Assembly (NCBI RefSeq): GCF_901709675.1
Contig: NC_051088.1
Location: forward strand, 9,946,193 to 10,010,192
Length of the DNA: 64,000 bases
Origin: Syngnathus acus
Lineage: Eukaryota; Chordata; Actinopteri; Syngnathiformes; Syngnathidae
Reading direction: 5' to 3'
How positions within the stretch are numbered: position 1 is the stretch's first letter; each line of letters begins with the position of its first letter. This document shows, piece after piece, positions 54,431 to 64,000 of the stretch. The position numbers were made by a program, and so were the translations under genes. The notes beneath the pieces were generated by a model. It saw only the letters and a program-made list of their open reading frames with translations, was not told the DNA's origin and made no database searches.

Positions 54431-57400
54431 CTAGCTGTCCTTCTCTCTGGTCATCTTGATCATGGTCTCGGGGGATCTGTAGAGGAAGATGAGCTTCTCG
54501 AAGAGCGTCTCTTCCAGCTCCATCTCTCCAGTCTCGCGCACCACAAAAATGTCTGTGCACAGTTTGAGGACGCGGTCCACGCACGGTAGCTCCTCAAACA
54601 TGATGGAGCGCGAGATGCCGTTGAAGAACTCCCTCACGAACTTGCCGATGACCAACACCACTGACATGTAGAGGCCCACAATGCTATGGAGCGAGATGTA
54701 AAGCAAGTGAATTTAAGTCTTATTTTTTTTTACACCTAGTTTAAATCAGGTTACCTACCCGTGTCCAGCCAAAAAGCCCAGACTGGATGGGCTGACTTTG
54801 TCGCTGAAGACCACGATTTCAATGCTGTCACACTTGTGGTCAGATGAGACAAGTGTCGGGGTGCACTCCTGTACCATCCACCATTGGTCTGCCTCCCGCA
54901 GCAAAGTGCTGTTGACCTTTCGAAGTTTGAGTAACAAAGGTCTGAAGAAACCCAGCAGTTCTGGACGATCAGTATGACCTTCGATAGAACATAAATGGTT
55001 TTGCTGTTACCAAAATGTCAAGAGAAGTATTCCTGTTGTAACATCATATGATTATTATTGTGGCTGTAGGAAGCAGTAGGGAAGTTCAGTCGTGGTTATC
55101 GAGTGGTTGTGTCAACTGAAAATGTTCTAGCATATTACGCACATATTACATAATTTACTATATAATGTATATAAGTAATAGCTAATATTTATATTCTGTA
55201 ACTTAACTTTTTTTGTCTGATAAATGACAGCTTCAGTAATTTTCAGAACTTACCTGTATGGATAAAAAAAATGGACTGATTCTCAAACAAAGGTGTGTTG
55301 ACTATTATTAAAGCATCAACTAACCTACGTTCATCCTGCTTGCCATTTTGGACTCTGTTCCTTTGGGACCCCTGAGGAACTTGGGCAGCAGAGAGTCAAT
55401 GATCCTACCAGAACAGAGAAGCAACTTTCATGCGGAGAAAATACTCACTTCTGTGTGACTCTCGAGCTTATAAACCGAAACTCTTTTGTTGTATGTTCCC
55501 TGCGACTTACACTTGTTTGCTGCTGTCGCCTTTGAGCATGTGGACTATTCCTTCCTTCAAGGCCTCATCCTCAAATTTCACAGTGTTTTCCCCCACTGTC
55601 TTTGCATTCATTGATATGGCGGCATCTCTGAAACAGTATTAGGATACAAGTATGTAAGGCATCCAATATAGCCAAATAAATTACAACAGAATCTTAGTTG
55701 AATTTCCACATTTTTTATAATAAAACAAAATGCTCCCTGGATGGTGTTCACATAGACTCGAAGCAGTCAACCTGACCTGAGCAGTGTCCAGCGTAGTGTC
55801 ATATAAAAATGAGGAGAGTTGGTGAGTTCCTCAATCATGGCCTCGCGACTTGCTGGGCTGATGCTCCAAAGTAGGCTGGCATCACTCTTGATTTTTGCAA
55901 TAATAATGTCTTCAGCCTCATAGTTCATTATGAACTGCATAGCAGACTTGAGGAGAGAGGATAAATAAAACCATCAGATTGTGTCAGTAGAATAAGCAGG
56001 TACAGAAAATACCTCTAATAAAAATTCTTAAATTGCAGGTTATTAAATATAAATGATTGCAAAGCACTAATAGATGTGTTTAAGTCAACTTTTGCTTTGT
56101 TAAAGAAGAGGTCATCTCACTGGGTAAGTTGCATAAATTTTGGTGATTCGGTTGAATGCCGCTTCTGAGTATGAAACCAAGTTCTGCTCCTGGGCGCTCA
56201 TGGTGAACAGAGGCTGGAAACACAAAGATTGTAATGTTCTTTCACCACCTGGGTGTAAGTAAATGTCTCCAGCCTTTTACTAGAGGAAATAGGACAAACT
56301 GAAAGGCAAACAGCAAGGACGTGAATTCCTTCGGACCTCATATCCAGCAATGCTGAGCTCTATGGAGACATCAACGGGCTGATTTGTCACACCGGCTGCT
56401 GATTGGACGAGAGACATGAAGAGCAGCGGGAACCAGATGATGCCAATGAGAGCAAAGATGAGGAGTCCTCCCATGCCATATTTCACCACCTTCTTCTTCT
56501 TCTGTCCTGGCAGGTGGGGGAATTTCTGGAACAATGATCAAGCACTTAAGAATGATATATTTTTCCCTTGGATGACAGTGTTAAGTCATCTGTCCAAAAC
56601 CTTGTAGAAATCTTTTGCGTGGGGCTAAAATAGTGTTTAATGACCAAATGCAAACTAGCACAATTGTTACTTTATCAGACTCCCTCCAACACTTGAGGAT
56701 GAATATATTGGCATAGATGTCTTCCAGACAGATCCAACTGGACAAGGACAGTGTGGTATCGGTCCAGACCCAGTCCATCACGGCCCTTAACTCTGTCAGG
56801 AATGGGACCAAACGAAACCTAAAGGAACGGCGAGGAGGAGAAAATATGATGTTTATTTGACTACTTCTTCAAACTTAAAAACACCTCCTGTGTACCCTTG
56901 AAAGAGGAAGAGATTGAGGTAGTTGAAGTTCTTGGTGAGGAAGTTCCCCAGAATGCGATTTGGGTAGCCACACTTGATCTGGTACGCAGATAGGCCAAAG
57001 TAAATACACTTAACAAAGTACCACAGCTGGGCCACGGGGTTACGGTTGAACCTCCTTTGAGCAGAACACAAGACATGGAAGGGAGATGTCAGCGGATGTG
57101 CGATATTTCAAATGAACGAATGAACCCTTTACCTCTCAGTGACTCCTGGTAGGATAAAGAACATCCAGAAGTGGATGCCGAACACCAACACCACTTGGAA
57201 AACACACTTCCCCAGCAGAGACTTCTTCAGGTAGAGGGCCCGGTCCACTATCATTGTACCGAACTGGATGAGCAACATGACCAGGAAGGCTTCGGGGACC
57301 TGGTCCTCAGACAAGGACTCGGTGATGTCGGCTGCCGCAGAGTATTTCTACACACACAGACGAGGATAATGGTATTGACGAATAAAGAGGATGGCTCCAA

Positions 57401-60400
57401 CAAATATCACGTGAATATATTCTCAGTATGGCAGCCACATACCCCAAAGGCCCAGTATCCATAGATGGTCACGATGAAGTTGACAACGTCGATGAGAAAC
57501 ATGAGGGCGTAAACGTCACATACCGGGCTGTAGTCTGGATGGATGATGTCATAGAAAAACTGCCTTATGGGTAAGTAGATGTGAAGGGCCCTGAAACAAA
57601 TGAAAAAAAAAAAGAGTGAAATCTATCCATCCATCAATGCATCCTTCCGTTTGTCCGTCCATCCGTCCGTCTACTGATTGTCACTTTTGAAACTCACACT
57701 TCGATGACGGTGGTTTTAACCTGGAGCATCCTCTCTCTGATCAGCTGCCGGATCCTCTGTCTCCGGGTCAGAGGTGCCTTTTGTCGACGTTGTCTCTTCT
57801 TGCTGTTCACCCTCTTGGGCTTGCCTAGTTGAAGAAAAATAAAGAAATCATCATGAGAAAAAAATCAAATGTTATTCAGTAGCATAGCAGACCATGGAGT
57901 CCAAAAACCCCTTTTTATATTTGCATGACAATTTTCTCATGACGCTTTGTAAATTACTTTCAAAAGGCCAACCGTTTTACAGCCGTGCATCTTGAGTGCT
58001 CACCGTCAAATTCTGCCGAGTTTCCTCTTTTCAGCTTCCGGAAGATGGAGGTGGTGGATGACTGGAGCGGGAGGAACTTGAGTCGGCGTGCTTGTTTCTC
58101 CTTTTCGCCTCCAGTAATTTTCTTCTTGTCCACCTTCTTCTTTAACTTCTTGAAGAAATCAGGCATCTCCACTTCCTTGTTGTCCCACAGTCCGTGGCAC
58201 TGTGTAGTCATGGACACAAGTACAGCGTATTGCTATCATGAGATATGGAAATCAAAGTCTCTCCAGCATGGTGTTCCAGATCCGTTGAGAGAGCACATAT
58301 TGTATAAAAAGACGTTTTCCTTGTTTGAACCTTGAGAATAGAGCGGTGGAAGAAGAGAGCAAGCAGTTGAATGAGGTCAAAGAGGACGTAGCCATCCTTC
58401 TTCTCCACCCCGATGATGTTGGGCAGGGCAAAGGGACGTTCAGCATTGATGCCTCGGTAGGCAGAGGTGGTCCAGGGGAAGAAACCGAACTGGAAGAAAT
58501 ACTTTGCCACCACGTTCAACTGAAAGAAACATGGGTAGGTCAGTCCAACTTGTTTCTTTGTTGAAAGATTGTATTAGGACATTTTAATGTCACTTAAGGC
58601 CTTGTTTTTAGATCCATGATTCAATGGCTTTTAAGACTTTTGAAGGATCCTAAAGCTGTACCAATACAGTATATGCATAACTCTATGTTGTGTGCGAGGG
58701 TCAACTGTTGTTACCTCAGTGTAGATGATTGCAGTCATCCAGAAGCGTTTGGTTGGCCGCGGCACAGACAGCATGGCCCACATAAAGATGAGGATGGGCA
58801 GGATGAGGGAGAGGAGCGACGCCGATACAATGTGGTTGAGGATGATGACAAAGTAGCACAGCATCTCCGACTTGGACACCATGGTGTTGTAGAGGGCAAA
58901 GATCAGCTTCAGCGGCCTCGGAAGCGTCAGGAAAAACTTGTCCGACTCTGAGATTTCGTCATTGTCAAACATTCTATGGGACGGACGGGTGGGAAGGAGG
59001 GGGAAATATAAACAAGTTTAAGTAGCAGCCTTTGCTTCTGATTGGTCATCATTGTGTCGACCGACTTGTTGAGCAGCAGCTCGCTGGCAGTGAGGTTCCT
59101 TTTTTCCTGACTTAATGGTGTCGGAGAGTCAATGCCATCCATATTTATTTCGCTGATTTCCTCCCGGAAGCCAAGGGAAGTGGCTTCTGGGTACTCTGGG
59201 TGATCATATTCCTCAATTTCCTGGGATTCATCATTCAGCTCCACCTCCTCATCTTGTTGTCGCTCCATTTCGTCAGACTCTTCTTGTTCGCACCACTTCT
59301 CTTCTTCATCTTCTTCTACATTCGATTCTTTTTCAACGGGGTTTGCCTCATCGCTGCTGAGAGAAAACAGCATTATTGTAGCACATGTGATGTCATTTCT
59401 GAACAGGAATGGTATTTTGGTTATTTTTGCTATTCATTCAGTTTTTCTTTTACTGGGATAAAGTGTTGATGAAACTCCATCACCTCTGTGAGAGCTCCTC
59501 AGCTTCGTAAGAGGTCCAATCAACATTGGCAGATTTCAGGAGTCTTTTTCTGAGATGGCCGGGAGCCGCTGCCACTGGAGGTTCATCGAGTTCCTCCTGA
59601 GTTGGCTGCCGGGAGCCCAGCATGGTGTCCTCGGTCATACAGCTGACAGCCCACGAGGTGAGAGTGCGATATAAGTAAAACAGCAGCATCGTACAACGAG
59701 AGTGCTCAAGGAATGAAACTTTTGTGATCGTCAAATGTGCATTCCTGCCGAGTAGAATGTTTTGCATTTTTAAAGGTTTCAAATTAATTGGCAATTTTTA
59801 CTTACTATGTGTCTCCGTCCATTTTCTTGCCATCAGTTAATATTTTTAGCTGTAAGGATATCTTTTGATGGTATTTTATTTAATGTATTGAATTCTGTGA
59901 TTCTTTCGTAACACACTTTGAGAAGGACAGGTTTAGAGTGTTCAGTGGAGCTACCTTGAGACGCTGCTCGCCCAGGACATCTTGGAGGCCTGGCTCTTGA
60001 GCTTGACGTAGGCGTGGCGGGAGGTGGGCACAGCCGCTGGTGGTGAGGGAGGAGGCACACATTCTTCTGGGTCTTCATGTGAGGATAACGTATTTTGACG
60101 GGACAACCAGCTCTCATAATATTGCTTCACGCTCTGCTGGCTCACCTCTTTGCCCTGCAGAGTAAGGGAGAAATACAGAAACAGCGTGTTGTTACGTGTT
60201 GTACACGTGCCATCTTGTATCCTCTCACCTTCTTCTGCTGCTGGCTGAGTAATGCTCTCTCAAAGAGCAGCACTTTGGAAATATCCAGGTTATCTTTGCA
60301 GAATGAATTTAGACCCTGAGTCAGGTCATCAAGAAGCGATTGCAGGAAGGCTATGCCAAATTTCAAAGTGCTGATGAGACGCTGTAAAATGTTCTCTGTA

Positions 60401-63400
60401 AAGAGAAATGTTTTTATGTTGACACTTTGTTTTATGATAAAAGGGTTGTGTTAACGGGAAGTAACTCATGTCTCATTACCTTTATCCTCTTCACCTTCCT
60501 CCCTCACTGTGCTTTCGTCAAGTTCATCCTCACTTGAGTCGACTCGATCAACACCTAGGAGAAAGGATGCTCTGCATTTTATCATGTTAAGCACTCCACA
60601 CACAAACATCGCCGCACATTTTGCAAAATGACAAAAACACGGCACTTTAGTTGAATTACTACACCCCCCCACCCCCAAAAAATGCTTCAATCAGCATTTT
60701 TAACATACATTGCAAAGATTTTTTTTTTGACTTGACTTTTAAGTCCTTCCATTTTTGTACCCAAACTCCTTACTCTGCTGCGCCTGAAGCTCTCTCTTTG
60801 CTCTCTTCTTCTCTTCTTTCTTCATTCGCCTCTTCTCTCTGCTCAGGTCCTTCAAAGCTGTTTTGGAGCTGGTGACCCAGGCGTTGTAAGCCAGCTAACA
60901 ATAAGACGTGCGAACAAGATACAATTAATGAGGAACTTTAGACATTAAGATCAGTTTTTGTTTTTGTATGTTTTTGTTGTCTTCTGGCTTCAACCAACCT
61001 GAAAAGCAGATTTCTTCTTTGGGGGTTCCTCCTTCTTCTCGGGAGCCTCCTCTTCCTCCTCCTCACTGTCGCTCTCAAACAGGTGGTAGCCACAGTTGTT
61101 TTCCACTGTGTGAAACAGAGCTTTGTCACACAGACGATATCCAGAGCATAATCTCTTCATTCAAATTAGCATTGATTTGTATTTGACTCTCTACTTTCAT
61201 GAAAGGAAGAAAAAATGTCAAATAACAACCCCAACTGACTTGGGCAACACATGGTGCACTTCCTGGCAGGGCCCAACTTTGTTAAATCAGTAAGACGTTA
61301 AAAGAGGTGTGTAATCTACTCCTCATTGTTCATTGTTTGTTATGCGGTGTGGCTTCCTTATATACCTCCAGGCCGTGAGACCCAAGGCTTCCACCATTTT
61401 CCGGCATCCCTCTTTGCTTTCTCTTCTTCATCTGAAAAAAAAAATAGATCACTCTGTGCATGTCCATTCATATTTGCAGATTCAGTTGTTGTGTAAATGC
61501 TGGAAGACAAGCATTTGACTGGAAGACCCAGGTTTGTGTTTGCATTAAGGGTACCAAGTTTCTCTGGCTTCTGCTCAACCGGAGGTCCTTCTTTGTCTGC
61601 TGGTGTTGGCCGATTCCGTTGTTTGGATTTAATCTTCTCCATCCTACAAGAAGATGCGTAACAATTACATCTGATTTCTAACGTTTACTACAAAGCAAAA
61701 GTATTGGGACACCTCTCCATTCCAGCTACAAGAAGGGTTTGTGAATTTTCCAAACATCACACGCATGCACAAGGAATTGTCTAAAACATCTTAGGGGAGG
61801 AAGAATTCAGATTTCGTAATGTAGGCTTTTAGCCCATCATTAATTGACATGTGCCAATTAATTTTGTCAACATACCCCATTAGGACAAATGAGAGAATGA
61901 GGGGAGTAGAATGACTGGCATTTTTGACTATTCGTCTTCTACTGTGTGTCTTACTGTTTCTTCAGTGTCTCCACAGACTTCTCCTCCAGCTCCAGCCGGG
62001 CTGCAACTTGCTTTTTGACCTTGGCCTCAAACAGCTCAGCGCCCCTGGGGAGGTAAAGAGGGACATTTTGGAAGAAGAAAAGTGATCATATATTCAATAG
62101 GGATGTTAGTCTGATTCTGATTCTACAGACCTGGAGGCCAATATCTTGGCAGACTTGAGGTCAGCCACCACGTAGAGGAAGTAGTAGCTCAGGAAGACCC
62201 TCCTCTGTGCTAAAAGGACAGTGAAACAGATTGCATCCCACACGATGCCGGCCTCACCCTCAGGCAGCTCACACTCGTCATCTGGTTCAGCTAAAAACAC
62301 AAAAAGAATATTTTTGTAATACTATTATTAGATATCCATTCGTTCATTTTCTATACTACTGGTTAGGGTTGCGTGTGACCTGCAACATATACCAACTAAC
62401 TTGCATGAAGCTGGGCACATAAGTCGTTCGCCGGGCAGGGCATACAATTTAGTCTTGAATTAACCTAAAGTTATTTTTTGTATCAAAATTACAGAAGGAT
62501 GTTTTGATGGTTTTATTGTTCTAGGGGTAAAGGGTTTTAGATTTAAGAATATTGTGATAAAAAAAGAGACAGACAAAGTTATTACATAGATCACGGTCAA
62601 TCAGTGGCAAGACTCACGGACATCGTAGCCTTTGATGGTGCAGAACATGCTAAAGGCCTGAATTAACCAGCAGCCGTTCTTCAACAGGCTACCCAAGTAG
62701 GCACAGGAACCCAGCTGAAGAGAGAAATGAAAGAAACCATGACACGGTACATCTAAAAATGCAATGATACGGACACAAATATTGAGACCATAAGGGTTGG
62801 ACGAAGCCACCAAGTTAGCCTGTAATTATTTATCAAATCAAGACATTTTGGCCAATTGTATGCTTGCAACATTGAGGGAATAGTTTGGGGAAGGTATCTC
62901 ATCTCTTTGCAGTGCACAAAGGAAGGTCCATAAAAGCAGACTTGGATGACAGCTCAGTGGCCTAGTGGTAGAGTGTCCGCCCTGAGACTGGAAGGTTGTG
63001 GGTTCAAACCCCGGCCGGGTCATACCAAAGACTATAAAAATGGGACCCATTGCCTCCCTGCTTGGCACTCAGCATTAAGGGTTGGAATTGGGGGGTTAGA
63101 TCACCAACTGATTCCCGAGCGCGGCACCGCTGCTGCTCACTGCTCCCCTCTCCCCCAGGGGATGGATTAAAATCACATGGGGATGGGTTAAATGCAGAGG
63201 ACAAATTTCACCACACCCAGGTGTGTGTGTGACGATCATTCGGACTTTAATCTTAATCTTAATTTGTGTGGACTAATAAGCCCTTCTGTTTATGTTCTGG
63301 CCTCAAAAATGTTCTTCCAGGTGTTTATGCCAAGGAAGTACTATATTTAGGTGAATTAGGTGCTGATCCAAATGAGGATTGCTTGGCCATCGGAGTAGGA

Positions 63401-63771
63401 ATGGGTTCTTCTGTGAGCCATCATTCCTCCTTCTTTTGCTGGTACAACCAACCAGTTGTGTTTAGAGCAGTGCTATTTGTTGTTTAATTAACATACCAGT
63501 AATGTCTGACAAGGTTAGTGGACTCACAGAGAGAAGGTTCTTCATGGCGATCACAAAGCAGGTGTAGCCAATGAGCCAGTCCCAGAAGCGAAGGATGTAT
63601 TTGACGGGCTGCATCAGCACACTGCTTCCGAACAACATGAAGTAGAAGCAGGCCACCAAGTAGCCCATACAGAAGATGTTGATGCGAGTGGTGCCCGTGA
63701 TGAAGATGAGGCAAAGCACCAGCCAAAAAAAGTAGCTGAACACAAACACCTTCACCATGTCAAGGTAAGAC
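54431..63771 (-). CDS. piezo2-like: Piezo-type mechanosensitive cation channel, Piezo2-like, C-terminal 28 exons (5' end outside window)
   Basis: Minus-strand exons: 63528-63771, 62618-62714, 62131-62290, 61955-62044, 61555-61643, 61366-61431, 60999-61105, 60774-60894, 60480-60554, 60229-60395, 59955-60154, 59484-59642, 59066-59356, 58715-58973, 58331-58519, 58004-58199, 57698-57824, 57443-57590, 57133-57347, 56896-57054, 56671-56818, 56337-56525, 56121-56213, 55777-55946, 55511-55627, 55325-55404, 54759-54978, 54431-54683. Every junction keeps frame: about 1475 residues of a protein usually near 2500. Visible: late blade repeats, intracellular acidic/Ser linkers, [23 protein letters not shown], the anchor motif PF-x2-E-x6-W ([12 protein letters not shown]), outer helix, cap ([11 protein letters not shown]-type to [16 protein letters not shown]), inner helix and SIMFEELP pore residues. 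[18 protein letters not shown] and KCWRESDK match Piezo2 better than Piezo1. The donor at 59066 (GTCGGT) is weak. Confidence 0.94.
57624..57672. repeat. (ATCC/GTCC)n imperfect tetranucleotide repeat
   Basis: Imperfect CCATCCATC and CCGTCCGTC units in a Piezo intron. Confidence 0.85.
62947..63262 (+). mobile_element. Full-length tRNA-derived SINE in a Piezo intron
   Basis: The head has a pol III A box, TGGCCTAGTGGTAG (62958-62971), and a perfect B box, GGTTCAAACC (63001-63010), 33 bp apart. The conserved body includes CTGCTGCTCACTGCTCCCCT and GGGTTAAATGCAGAGGACAA. The 3' end is a TTAATC repeat tail (63247-63262). It inserted antisense to the Piezo gene, between exons 63528-63771 and 62618-62714. 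I recall this body as one of the most abundant SINE families in percomorph fish. It is not a functional tRNA: the sequence does not close an acceptor stem and is embedded in the SINE. Confidence 0.85.
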
Positions 63772-64000
63772 CTGGGGACAGAGCGCAATTGGTTTTGGGA
63801 TACAGTTGATGAGCGGTGAGATCACGCTACAAGTTGTCATTAAAACAAAAGGACTAACACATTGGTGTCACAAATTGTGACCAGTCCTATAGGGAGGATT
63901 ACAAAAGTTGACCAGACAGCACTGTTTAGGACTCTTGTCAAACTAGGACTTATTGTGTGTGGCAGATAGCAAAAAAAATGCACATTTAACAAAGAGAGGA

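Noticed and set aside
62946-63070. tRNA gene suggested by perfect A and B boxes
   Set aside because: No acceptor stem closes around it, and the boxes are followed by a SINE body and a TTAATC tail, so it is the head of a SINE.

Overview
The window is vertebrate nuclear DNA, most likely from a compact teleost (ray-finned fish) genome. Genes are multi-exon with GT-AG introns that are mostly 80-1500 bp. The proteins are clearly vertebrate, the intergenic DNA is rich in CA/CT microsatellites, and there is a full-length tRNA-derived SINE plus fragments of repeats typical of fish. There are no bacterial, viral or CRISPR features. I read exon boundaries by hand from splice sites, reading-frame phase and resemblance to family members recalled from memory. 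No database search was run.

Layout. (1) 1-332: a probable last exon of an unidentified + strand gene. (2) 1830-10373, minus: mbd6, with twelve coding exons. (3) 14011-17329, plus: stac3, a muscle excitation-contraction coupling adaptor. (4) 18565-21106, plus: a neurexophilin, best fit nxph4. (5) 25803-27618, minus: ndufa4l2. (6) 30140-34906, minus: actr5 (INO80 complex). (7) 40150-42450, plus: slc32a1, the vesicular GABA/glycine transporter. (8) 45422-49755, plus: one LBP/BPI-family gene. (9) 51014-52613, minus: prelid3b, head-to-head with (10) 53015-53850, plus: atp5f1e, which has a CRE and a GC box between the two. (11) 54431 to beyond 63771, minus: the last 28 exons (about 1475 residues, including the pore and cap) of a Piezo mechanosensitive channel, more Piezo2-like than Piezo1-like.

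Genes 2-5 correspond to a neighbourhood on human chromosome 12q13 (MBD6, STAC3, NXPH4, NDUFA4L2). Genes 6-10 correspond to human 20q (ACTR5, SLC32A1, BPI/LBP, then PRELID3B-ATP5F1E). The 27.6-30.1 kb interval is therefore a synteny junction. The genes do not form one pathway. The conserved units are the ancestral neighbourhoods and the prelid3b/atp5f1e divergent pair.

Most notable non-coding signals: a strong RE1/NRSF-like site 1.2 kb upstream of slc32a1; an 80-bp CT tract just upstream of its start codon; a small array of evenly spaced short hairpins at 36.2-36.4 kb; an NRF1 palindrome next to a ZNF143-like site between mbd6 and stac3; and a TATA box plus G-run tract at ndufa4l2. I found no clearly new biological system. 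The main protein-level oddity is Met in place of a near-C-terminal Trp in the Piezo protein.
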